Below, piece after piece: positions 35,313-43,835 of a stretch of DNA of 64,000 bases. The notes under the pieces are model-generated. The model ran no database searches. It saw only the letters and a program-made list of their open reading frames with translations, and was not told where the DNA came from. This DNA is from Flavobacterium sp. ALJ2. Its GTDB lineage: Bacteria > Bacteroidota > Bacteroidia > Flavobacteriales > Flavobacteriaceae. A program made the position numbers and the translations under genes. The first letter of the stretch is position 1. Each line of letters opens with the position of its first letter. The stretch covers positions 119,140 through 183,139 of the forward strand of contig NZ_JADNRC010000011.1 in NCBI RefSeq assembly GCF_015594725.1, given 5' to 3'.

Positions 35313-35615
35313 TTATTTAAATAATTCTCTTGAAGGAGACCCTGCTCCATGTATTCCTCCTTGGTGCTCATCAGGGAATTTTGCAGGTTGCATATTCCAC
35401 CACTCATTATCTCCACCAAATTTATTCTCAATTATATGATGTGCATCATATAAATCTCCTGGTTTTCTTATTTCAGTACCATTTTTTGAAAATACTGGTT
35501 CAGTATATTTAGGCCATTCTTGACCTGTCTCTAATTCCCAATCTTTAATTATCTGTGCTTTCTTAGAATTAAATTCCGCTCTATGCAAAGCTATTTCAGA
35601 TTGAGTAAGCTTTTT
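35313..35615 (-). pseudogene. Orphan HNH-nuclease toxin C-terminal module without a start codon
   Basis: The frame is open for about 100 codons directly after the stop of the upstream gene (35616-35618), in the same frame. It has no ATG or GTG; the only near-start is TTG at 35588. Numbered from that TTG, the HNH-type core is DAHHIIENKFGGDNEWWNMQ (His50-His51), then HQGGIHGAG with His75 and His80, as in polymorphic-toxin HNH domains that end by GAGSPSRELF. Such displaced C-terminal modules form archives that recombine onto the full-length toxin. It may be silent unless it recombines. The adjacent SUKH gene is its presumed immunity partner. Confidence 0.72.
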
Positions 35616-36080
35616 TCATTCTTCTACTCTTTTAAACTTTTTTGACAATGGTTTGATTATAACTTCCTCAAATGCTTTTAATTTTTTGTGCTTTTCAAAA
35701 GAAAACCATCCAAAATCATCATTTATTTTACCATCTATATAAATAAGATAAAAATAGAAATCATTATTATTATTTGGAAAATCAATAATATATTCAGTAT
35801 TATTTTCTTTAAGATTAATTATTATTAGGTGTTCATCAATTGTTCTATCATGATTTTCATCAATTACTGAATCACGAATAATAATATCTTCTTTCTCGAA
35901 TGTCTTTTCAAATACTTTTTTTGCATTTGCTCCATTTCCTTTAAATTCATATCTTTCGAATGAACCTGTTCCACCAGATCCTGCACCGTAAGAAAAAAGA
36001 ATAGCAAAACCAACCCAATATAGTATAACAATACTAAGTACTGTAAAGCTTAAAATAGCTATCCATTTTATAATTTTCAT
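35616..36080 (-). CDS. Small membrane-anchored protein, probable immunity protein
   Basis: A 154-residue protein with one N-terminal membrane span (residues ~7-31, IAILSFTVLSIVILYWVGFAIL) followed by an acidic, beta-rich extramembrane domain (for example EHLIIINLKENNTEYIIDFP). The family is not recognised. It lies between a membrane protein gene and the start-less HNH toxin module, and its stop is in frame with that module. Acidic small proteins in such positions are usually immunity proteins; this is an inference from context. Confidence 0.6.
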   Translation of the reverse strand: MKIIKWIAILSFTVLSIVILYWVGFAILFSYGAGSGGTGSFERYEFKGNGANAKKVFEKTFEKEDIIIRDSVIDENHDRTIDEHLIIINLKENNTEYIIDFPNNNNDFYFYLIYIDGKINDDFGWFSFEKHKKLKAFEEVIIKPLSKKFKRVEE

Positions 36081-36105
36081 ATTAACTCAATATCTTTTTT
36101 TGTTA

Positions 36106-36519
36106 TCATTCTTTGATATATTTTCGATAATATTTCAATATATATAAAGGAAAAAAAGCTACAAAAATTGGGAGATAAATTAAACTGAATGCTTCTTTCA
36201 TTTTAAAATAAAATAACTCTAACAATATAATACCACAATAAAAAAATATTGGTATAAAAAAATGATATTCTTTAGAATTTGTTTCGTCAAAATAAATAGA
36301 TAAGGAAGAAACGAATAGAACAGTATATGATGGTACAATATATACAAGCATTACAATTTCAAACATTAATGATCTGGACTCTCCACGGAAATTTAAATCT
36401 ACAAAATACAAAAGCAAGATTAAGCCTATGAAATAATTAAACAACAGGTAAGATTTGCTTCTATATGAAATGTAGGCAATAGAAAGTAAAAAAAATATTT
36501 GTAAAATGTAACTTAACAT
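36106..36519 (-). CDS. Multi-span membrane protein in the toxin array
   Basis: A 137-residue protein with four or five hydrophobic spans (about residues 4-18, 24-41, 54-76, 88-103 and 112-130) and short loops. No family is recognised. It begins 6 bases after the stop of the PD-(D/E)xK toxin fragment, the usual place of an immunity gene, but integral membrane immunity proteins normally protect against pore-formers rather than nucleases. It may belong to a lost toxin. Confidence 0.55.
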   Translation of the reverse strand: MLSYILQIFFLLSIAYISYRSKSYLLFNYFIGLILLLYFVDLNFRGESRSLMFEIVMLVYIVPSYTVLFVSSLSIYFDETNSKEYHFFIPIFFYCGIILLELFYFKMKEAFSLIYLPIFVAFFPLYILKYYRKYIKE

Positions 36520-36525
36520 AATTTA

Positions 36526-36855
36526 TTAATTTATTGTTATAACAAATGCTTCAATAGTTGTTGAAGAACTTGACAAAGTTACTGGTCCAGATTTCACTTC
36601 CCTTGCAGTTCCTTCTAATACATTGTCAAAATATCTTTTACCATCACCAGTTGATATACCTTTTTTAGGTTTTAATCCTCCCTCTAATAATTCAAATTGA
36701 TCTTCGGTTAGTTTTCCTATTGTTCTGTTTGTATATAAAGTTTTATAGCGTTGCAGCCATTCCTCTTCTGTTAATAAACCTTTATATTTACCAAATCTAT
36801 TTGCAATTCGATCTGCCCATTCTTTAGGTACCTTGAGTAACAAGTGAAGCGCTCG
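36526..36855 (-). pseudogene. Orphan PD-(D/E)xK-type nuclease toxin module without a start codon
   Basis: The frame opens after a TGA at 36856-36858 and has no ATG; a TTG at 36843 is the first near-start. From that TTG the product has 105 residues: a helical KEWADRIANRFGKYKG part, then GDGKRYFDNVLEGTAREVKS with Asp73 and Glu82-Val-Lys84, the Asp...ExK pattern of restriction-endonuclease-fold toxins. In a neighbouring frame just upstream the DNA reads HVLTSASLVTQGT, which looks like pre-toxin linker and suggests a frameshifted remnant of the donor protein. It is probably a silent cassette. Confidence 0.68.
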
Positions 36856-36883
36856 TCAACACATGATCAATATAAATATCAAA

Positions 36884-37333
36884 TTATTCCAGCTCCTTAA
36901 CAACCTTTTCATCAATTATTGTTTTCCCACTATTGAGCAAATAAGCATCAAGATGATTTGCCATTTCAAGTAACATTTTCAAATGTTCTTTTGTGATTTT
37001 TTTTTGAAAAGTTGTAGATATAATACCTAAATTATAATTAAAACTTAAAATAACTTCGTAAAAACCTTTTTTTGTATTATATTCAGCATGAGCATTTTTT
37101 TTGTCTAAATACAGTATTTCTTTTTCTCTAAAACTTTCAGGCACCTTGTCCATATTATTTTTTTTGTAAATTCCATCTTCAGTATTTTCATACCAAGTAA
37201 AATAATTTTGATGGCTATCCACATATTGAATCCATTTATTGTAATCTAATTTATTTTTTACATTTAAAATATAATCAAATTTTTCTTTAGAAATATATGG
37301 ATCTTTTATGTTTTTCAAATATTTTAGTTTCAT
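36884..37333 (-). CDS. Probable immunity protein of the full-length toxin
   Basis: A 149-residue soluble protein with alternating charged and aromatic residues and no signal peptide. It begins 7 bases after the stop of the 1062-residue Fn3/toxin protein, which is the standard position of a cognate immunity gene. The family is not recognised; a central motif is NYFTWYENTEDGIYKKNNMD. Cytoplasmic location agrees with protection against a nuclease toxin. Confidence 0.62.
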   Translation of the reverse strand: MKLKYLKNIKDPYISKEKFDYILNVKNKLDYNKWIQYVDSHQNYFTWYENTEDGIYKKNNMDKVPESFREKEILYLDKKNAHAEYNTKKGFYEVILSFNYNLGIISTTFQKKITKEHLKMLLEMANHLDAYLLNSGKTIIDEKVVKELE

Positions 37334-37340
37334 AATATTG

Positions 37341-40300
37341 TTATTTAATAAAATCTTCTAAAGCATTAATTTCAAATTTTATATTTGGTTTTGCAGTTTT
37401 TAGTTTATTTAACCATTCTACTTTTAATTGTGGGGTAATGCTCTCTTTTGGCATATAAATATGGATTTCAGCTTTATTATATTTTATAGTTTTTCCGTTC
37501 CATTTTATCCCATCACCAGTTAAACCTCCTGCAAGATTATCAATATTATCTTTAACAGCTTTTGTTGCTAACCAACTATCTACATTTTTAGTAGTAGTTG
37601 TTTTCATAGAAACAGCAGTTTCTGCAAAAATATCATTTCCAACCTCCTTAAAATTATTATAGAAATCGATTCCCTTAAAGTTATCGGCTATATCTCCCGT
37701 ATGTCCCCAGCCAGATGCTTTGGTATATCGATATTCTCCCATTACATCCTCAAAAAATCTTCGTTCTACAAATATTTCAGGATATACTTTTTTCCATACA
37801 CTGGCTATATCTTTTGTTTTGTCTACAAGAGTTTTTCTTGTAAAAGATGCTAAATCTTCTGCAAGTTCTTTCGCTCCTTTTTTCTTAACAACCTGAACAA
37901 GTTCTTCTACAAAGTTAAGTCCTTTTTTTACTTTTGTAACCCCTGCCAGACCACCTGTACCAATAAGGGTACCTACAGCTACAACATCTCTCCCAGTTTG
38001 ATGTTCTATTTTTGGGATAGATTGTCCGGTGTAAAGCTCTTTTCGTTCTTCATAAAAGTTTTTTATAGTTTCCTCAAAACTAAAATCACTAAAAGCCTGG
38101 TTTATTTTATCGCTTGTTTCTTTACTAGTAGTATAATCAACAACAATACTTATTAGCAAGGGGATACTCTTTATTTCATCAAGAGCTCCATCTATTAATC
38201 CTGCATCAAGAGCTTTCATTTTGTATTTGTTCCCAGCAAAATCTTTGTCTGCAGGGTTCCAAATACTTTCCGGCAGTTCAATTTTATTTATTAAATCCTG
38301 AAATGTTTTATTAAGAAATGTTGTAGCCTTAAAAATTTCACCAGCCCAATCGGTCACATTTTCTGCTTCATCAAGAGAATTATTCAAAGCTTCTGTATAT
38401 AAAGCTTTAATTTCTTCAATATCCTCTGCTTTTATTCCGTCAAAAAAGTTATTGGCAAAATTTACTTTGTAGCCTAGCTTGTTGTTTTTTAAGTCATAAT
38501 GATTGTAAATAACAATACCGTCTGTAGGATTGTCTACTAATTTTTTTGCTTTTTCTAATTCTTCTTTTGTAGAGTTAGAGGTAGTGATAACAAAAGTGTA
38601 CTTTTTACCAGATACAATTGTACTGTAAGTTTCGAGAAAATTAGTATCGGTAGTTTTAAAGTTAAAAACGCCATTACCGTCAATCTGTTTAATTTGTACT
38701 GTTCCGTTATTAACTGCCAAAGGCAATAATCCCTGAAAATAGCCATCAGACTCTCTATTGCCTTTACCTGCTTTAATACCAAGCCTATCAGCTATTTCTT
38801 TTATTTTTTCATGTGCCCCATTTATTGCTTGTTTTGCAGTTTCAATTTTATTTTCCTGCTCCTTACTTACTTCATTTTCATTTCCGCTGTCCTTCTCTTC
38901 TGTCTTCTGTTTCTCAGCTTCGGTAATGGCTTCTTTTCCTTTTTGAGCTATTTCGCCTTGCTTTGTGGTCTCATTAATAATTTCATCAGCTTCTTCTTTA
39001 GTAAGTTTTCCGCTTTGGGTCTGTTCTTCAACGGCTTCTTTTATATCATTGATTAAAGATTCAATACTTACAAAAACATTACTTGTATTTGCAATATTTG
39101 CCGGATTGTATCTTGTCTCGACAACACCACTGATTAATTGATAATCCGTATTGATGGTAATATTGTTGAACTCAACGGCAATTTTGGTATCGGCTAGATA
39201 GGGTACAATGATGTATCCTTTTCCGGAATAAGGTCCGTGGCCTTGAAGTTCTAAAATCGTTACGGGAAAATCGCCTGCGGTAAAGGTTTCGCTTTGTATA
39301 AGGTTGCTAAGTGGCGTTTGGTTTTTTAGGTCTATTTTGGGTACGATACCACAGTTGTAGGCGGCTATTCCTTTATTGTCTGTCGTAGTGGTAAAGGTAT
39401 TTATGTTAGAATATGTGTAGGATTGGTCTTCTTCGCGTACGGGATCGCAGGTTGCACCTACTCTAAACTGGTAGGTGACGCCCGGTTCTAAATTGGTAAT
39501 TAAACTTTGAGTATTTACAGTATAGGTCGAAAACCATTGTGCATTGCGAACATCTTGTTTTTTGTACTGCAAATGGTATTTTTTATGGTCTGGTAATCCC
39601 TGCCAAGTGATTTTTACACTGGTTGGAATATGTGACTGGCTTAGTACAAATGTGGGTGGTGCACAATTTGTGGCGTATTTAAACGAATAGATTTCGCTAT
39701 ATCCGTCGTTTTTAAAAATAGCATTCTCAGAGAGTCCTGTGGTCGAAATTGCTTTTACTCTCCACGCATAACGCATTCCCGGTGTTAGTATTGGCATGCT
39801 TAAATTGTACATCAATGCGGTACTGAACAAGGTTTGCTCGTACAATAGTGGCGCCATTTGAAATGCAAATTGTGGGTCGAGTGTGGGATCTAAGAGTTGT
39901 TTGAGTTCAAATTTGTACGATACATTGGTGGCGTTCATCTGGCGAGGTGTCCAGGTAAACATAATGTTCGGAAAATCACTCGCTACTATTTGTTCGTTTT
40001 TTTGTGGAGTGTTCAGTAGTGGCGGATCGTTTAACATCAAATACAATCCGGCACAGCTTTTTTGGGCTATTTTTTGATTGGTAACAAAATCATACAGCTC
40101 AAAACAGAAATTGTACATTCCTTCTGGTAAGCCTGTGGCGTATTGTGCTGCGCTGATGCCTTGTAGGTTTTCTAATCGAAACAAGGCTCCAATATCGGCA
40201 TTGGTAAGGGTTACAAATGAACCTCCAGTGATAAAAACAGGGCGTTGTCCTACTATAAAATCATTACTTTGTATGTTGAATCTGCTGCCTTGTATGATTA

Positions 40301-40529
40301 ATTTTAAGCGTATTTGTCGGTACGTTAGCATAATATCAGTTGGATTGACAAGCAGTCTAAATTTGGTATCCATGCTGGTAGCATAGTCGGATAGTTTTGA
40401 ACTGTACGGACTATTAAAAACAGGGGTTAACTGTACGGGATAAAGCTGAGCATATGCCCCCAAGCTTCCAAAGGGTGAGCATTGGGTAAATAAAAGAATT
40501 ACGAATATATGTTTTAAAAGCTTTCTCAT
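37341..40529 (-). CDS. Fibronectin type III / coiled-coil protein with C-terminal toxin domain
   Basis: A 1062-residue exported protein. After a signal sequence (residues ~1-27) come N-terminal Ig-like domains and Fn3 repeats (SMPILTPGMRYAWRVKAIST; TSVKITWQGLPDHKKYHLQY) to about residue 380. A strongly charged coiled coil spans ~490-590 (GKLTKEEADEIINETTKQGE). The C-terminal ~170 residues differ in character and contain GIDFYN (Asp955) and AETAVSMKT (Glu970, Lys976), which fits a PD-(D/E)xK-like nuclease. No T9SS sorting tail is present, as expected if the C-terminus is a toxin. It follows the SprB-repeat gene by 2 bases. Nuclease assignment is tentative. Confidence 0.75.
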   Translation of the reverse strand: MRKLLKHIFVILLFTQCSPFGSLGAYAQLYPVQLTPVFNSPYSSKLSDYATSMDTKFRLLVNPTDIMLTYRQIRLKLIIQGSRFNIQSNDFIVGQRPVFITGGSFVTLTNADIGALFRLENLQGISAAQYATGLPEGMYNFCFELYDFVTNQKIAQKSCAGLYLMLNDPPLLNTPQKNEQIVASDFPNIMFTWTPRQMNATNVSYKFELKQLLDPTLDPQFAFQMAPLLYEQTLFSTALMYNLSMPILTPGMRYAWRVKAISTTGLSENAIFKNDGYSEIYSFKYATNCAPPTFVLSQSHIPTSVKITWQGLPDHKKYHLQYKKQDVRNAQWFSTYTVNTQSLITNLEPGVTYQFRVGATCDPVREEDQSYTYSNINTFTTTTDNKGIAAYNCGIVPKIDLKNQTPLSNLIQSETFTAGDFPVTILELQGHGPYSGKGYIIVPYLADTKIAVEFNNITINTDYQLISGVVETRYNPANIANTSNVFVSIESLINDIKEAVEEQTQSGKLTKEEADEIINETTKQGEIAQKGKEAITEAEKQKTEEKDSGNENEVSKEQENKIETAKQAINGAHEKIKEIADRLGIKAGKGNRESDGYFQGLLPLAVNNGTVQIKQIDGNGVFNFKTTDTNFLETYSTIVSGKKYTFVITTSNSTKEELEKAKKLVDNPTDGIVIYNHYDLKNNKLGYKVNFANNFFDGIKAEDIEEIKALYTEALNNSLDEAENVTDWAGEIFKATTFLNKTFQDLINKIELPESIWNPADKDFAGNKYKMKALDAGLIDGALDEIKSIPLLISIVVDYTTSKETSDKINQAFSDFSFEETIKNFYEERKELYTGQSIPKIEHQTGRDVVAVGTLIGTGGLAGVTKVKKGLNFVEELVQVVKKKGAKELAEDLASFTRKTLVDKTKDIASVWKKVYPEIFVERRFFEDVMGEYRYTKASGWGHTGDIADNFKGIDFYNNFKEVGNDIFAETAVSMKTTTTKNVDSWLATKAVKDNIDNLAGGLTGDGIKWNGKTIKYNKAEIHIYMPKESITPQLKVEWLNKLKTAKPNIKFEINALEDFIK

Positions 40530-40531
40530 TT

Positions 40532-43500
40532 TTAGTAGATGATGATTTTTTTAACAAGGGTTTGCTGCTCTGTCTCTAACACCAAAAAGTATATTCCTGC
40601 TGGAAGATTTGTATTAAAATCGACTTGGTAATTTTTCTTGCCTGAATCTTTTTTATTGATCGTAGTAAGCTGTCCTGCTGCAGAGAATAATCTTAAATTG
40701 ACCGCACTGGTATTTTCTAAATTGATGATTGCTTGAAAATGACCGTCGCTTGGGGTTGGGGTTACGATAAAATCTATTATAAATTTTGGCGTACTTCCGG
40801 CATTAGGTAATGTGCTTCTTTTCTCGACTGTGATGTTTTTATTGTACACCGCAAAACATTCGCCTTGTGTTTGTTGTAATCCTATGGTATAAACGCCTGT
40901 TTCTTTAAATTTCACGGTAACATATTTATCTTGCGCGTCTACTACCGTTACATCGTTTGGTAGTATCCATTGGGTACTTTCGCCAAAGGGTTTACTGGTA
41001 TTCACTAGTATCACTTCTTCGTCTATATAGGCTTGTGAGCTTAACAAATATTCTGAATTAATGATTACTTCATTTGTTTTTATTTCTATTTCGTCTTCGC
41101 CCATACAGCCTAAAGAAGAGGTTACTTTTACTCGGTACGTTCCGGCCTCATTCAAATTTACTTTTGGCTCGCTTGAGGTAAATCCGTTTGTCGATGTCCA
41201 GTCATACTGTGCGTTATTATCTTCTATTGAAGCGTCTAGATCTAAAACCTGATCGTTACATAAGGTTCTGTCTTTTCCTAAATTGATTACAATTGGGTCT
41301 GGATTTTTTAACTCAAAAGTTTTAATGGTAATACAACCATTGGCATCAGTAAGGGTTAAGGTATACGTTCCTGCCGCTAGTGTGCCCAAGTTTTGGGTGG
41401 TTTCTCCAGTGTTCCAAAGGTATTGGTATGGGGTAACTCCGCCTGTTGGGGCTATTGTTATTGAACCATCATTTGCCTCAAAACAAGTTGGATTCGTGAT
41501 GATTTCATTTACCTCGACGCCGTTGGGTTGCTGAATTAATATACTTCCTTGTACGCTACAGCCTTTGGTATCATTTATTTTTACAAAATAGTTGTTTGTG
41601 GTAAGTTCAGATATGGTTTGGGTGGTTTCACCATTGCTCCACTCATAGGTATAAGGAGGTGTTCCGCCTGTTACATGTGCAGTTGCCAAGCCGTTGTTGC
41701 CCTGGGTGCACAAAATGTCTTCTTTGGTAAAGATTAATTCTAATTTTGGTGGTTCTGCCATAAATTGGGTTACGTCAATTTCTTGGGTCAAGATGTTATT
41801 AACATACGTTCCTAATCTGATTCCGTTGGCATCTTCGACATTTAAGGCATAATTCCCATCAGATAAATTCTCTGCTGTTGCATCCTCATTGTTCAAAGGA
41901 ATCCAATTGCCATTAGGTATTTGTTTTTTCCAAAAATACTTGTACGGTAATCCGTTGTTTTCAAAACCTCTAAAGGGAACTCCACCTGTTACATGTGCTA
42001 CTAAAATTCCGTCTTGCGATTCGTCTCTTTGTCCATCAACAGGATTTTGATCTGTTTCATCGCCAAATTCGTTACTTACATTGCAAGAGATCGTTTGTTT
42101 GATCTCAAAAACCACTACTATAGGCTCTGGTTGGGTGAGTTTGATGCTGGTAACAGGTAATATATTACAACCCAAATTATCTGGTGTCGAATTATAATTG
42201 GCATCTCTTACCTGCAATGTATAAGTGTCTGCCGGAATATCATGCAGTATAATTGCATATACGCCTGACAAATATTCTGTAGTGGTTTTGTCGTTACTTA
42301 TAATCTCGTTGTTGCTATTTCTCCATTCGTACCAATAAGAATTATCGTTTATAGGGGTTCCACCAGTTATGGAAGCTATGATTTTTCCATTGGATCCTCC
42401 GTAAAAAGTAGGCTCTTGTATTGAACTGTGCGACAACGATACTGGTGCAGCTGGCTGTGTAATGACTTTGCTTAGTACTTTTATTTCTCCTAATTCGATA
42501 TTTCCGCCAACTATTTTTTGCATACGGGCAATACAACCATTCATGTCTTTGACGATGATGTTGTAAGTGGCTGGTGCTAAATTGATAATGGTATGAGGAG
42601 CTTGATTGGAGAAGGGTACCCAAGTTGTTCCTTCGTCTAGGGAATAGTAATCATTGCCTGCAACATCACGTGTACCGCCTGTTGGGCTTATAGTAATAGT
42701 TCCGTCTTGACCGGCGTTGCAATTTACGTTGGTACTGCTGCTTAGGGTGAAGTCTAAGGGTGGTGGAGCGCCTATTCTAAACGGATAAGGAACTCCTCCT
42801 AATTCTGTATAAGGGGAATAGGTTGAAGCCCCATTGTAAAAACCTGTCATCGTGATATGGTATTCTCCACGATTAAGTTCTTCAATAGTATAGCTATTAT
42901 CTGCGTCCAACTGCGTAATATTATCTACACTTCCTTCTTTTGCTCCGTAATATGAAATAGAAAAAATTTCGTCCGGATATACTGCTCTATCAAATTGAAT
43001 TTTTAATTCCCCATCTGTACTGCCAGTATCATAACAACTTACATTTGTTGTAGTTGTTGAAGGGAGTATTTTAGGTATATCAATTCTGATAATATAATAA
43101 ACAGACTCTGAAGTGGTCCCACAAGCTTTTTGTCTAAAATGAATTTGCTGTCCGTGGTAATTAACAACATTAGCACCTAAAATTGCTGTAGCGTTGGTTG
43201 TAATGCTTGATTCACCTTGAAATTGGGGTAAATCTATCCAATCTGAGGAATTTACATCACTACTAGGAATTGATTTTAATGAATATTGCCAATTGTATTC
43301 TGAACGCAAAAATCCTGTGTTTGATTTTATAGTAATATTGCTGTTTGTTGGAAAATCATTGTCTACACCAGGGTTTACAACGACAAGTTTTGGGATATTG
43401 GTTATCGTTAATTCATCATCCCACCACTTTGCGATATCTGTATAAGTATTGGTGCAATTTGCAAAGGTTCCTTCTCTTAAGTCACCATTAAATGAATTAT

Positions 43501-43831
43501 TTCCCCCACAGCCTCCAACAGTTCTGTCCCAATTTCTGGAAGCATATACCTGAATTTTAGAGGGCTTTCTACTTGAAGAAACTAAAACACTATTGTCATA
43601 ATAAGTATAACTTCCTCTAGGAATACTGTTCAAATCTTCGTTAATTGTTGTAAGTGGATCACCGTCAGTATAAACAAGGTTAACTTTGATATCATTTCGA
43701 CAGCCTCCACCATAACTCCCTGAGTTTGGTGGCTTTATGTTCAATTTTGTCGTAACTACGTAATCTCCGACACTTTGAGCAAACCCAAATCCCGAAATCA
43801 ATAAAAAAATAAATAAGTAAATCTTCTTCAT
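40532..43831 (-). CDS. SprB-repeat surface protein with T9SS type A sorting domain
   Basis: The ATG at 43831 (MKKIYLFIFLL) is chosen over an in-frame TTG at 43846, because it gives a clean signal sequence and a 4-base gap after the previous gene. Residues ~250-900 contain several SprB/PKD-like repeats marked by DGTITISPTGG, LATAHVTGGTPPYTYEWSNG and DGSITIAPTGGVTPYQYLWN. The last ~75 residues form a T9SS type A tail (TPTPSDGHFQAIINLENTSA, ending VKKIIIY). The protein is therefore exported by type IX secretion and probably displayed on the surface. SprB-type repeats occur in gliding adhesins. It is the likely surface platform of this gene set. Confidence 0.88.
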   Translation of the reverse strand: MKKIYLFIFLLISGFGFAQSVGDYVVTTKLNIKPPNSGSYGGGCRNDIKVNLVYTDGDPLTTINEDLNSIPRGSYTYYDNSVLVSSSRKPSKIQVYASRNWDRTVGGCGGNNSFNGDLREGTFANCTNTYTDIAKWWDDELTITNIPKLVVVNPGVDNDFPTNSNITIKSNTGFLRSEYNWQYSLKSIPSSDVNSSDWIDLPQFQGESSITTNATAILGANVVNYHGQQIHFRQKACGTTSESVYYIIRIDIPKILPSTTTTNVSCYDTGSTDGELKIQFDRAVYPDEIFSISYYGAKEGSVDNITQLDADNSYTIEELNRGEYHITMTGFYNGASTYSPYTELGGVPYPFRIGAPPPLDFTLSSSTNVNCNAGQDGTITISPTGGTRDVAGNDYYSLDEGTTWVPFSNQAPHTIINLAPATYNIIVKDMNGCIARMQKIVGGNIELGEIKVLSKVITQPAAPVSLSHSSIQEPTFYGGSNGKIIASITGGTPINDNSYWYEWRNSNNEIISNDKTTTEYLSGVYAIILHDIPADTYTLQVRDANYNSTPDNLGCNILPVTSIKLTQPEPIVVVFEIKQTISCNVSNEFGDETDQNPVDGQRDESQDGILVAHVTGGVPFRGFENNGLPYKYFWKKQIPNGNWIPLNNEDATAENLSDGNYALNVEDANGIRLGTYVNNILTQEIDVTQFMAEPPKLELIFTKEDILCTQGNNGLATAHVTGGTPPYTYEWSNGETTQTISELTTNNYFVKINDTKGCSVQGSILIQQPNGVEVNEIITNPTCFEANDGSITIAPTGGVTPYQYLWNTGETTQNLGTLAAGTYTLTLTDANGCITIKTFELKNPDPIVINLGKDRTLCNDQVLDLDASIEDNNAQYDWTSTNGFTSSEPKVNLNEAGTYRVKVTSSLGCMGEDEIEIKTNEVIINSEYLLSSQAYIDEEVILVNTSKPFGESTQWILPNDVTVVDAQDKYVTVKFKETGVYTIGLQQTQGECFAVYNKNITVEKRSTLPNAGSTPKFIIDFIVTPTPSDGHFQAIINLENTSAVNLRLFSAAGQLTTINKKDSGKKNYQVDFNTNLPAGIYFLVLETEQQTLVKKIIIY

Positions 43832-43835
43832 ACGC

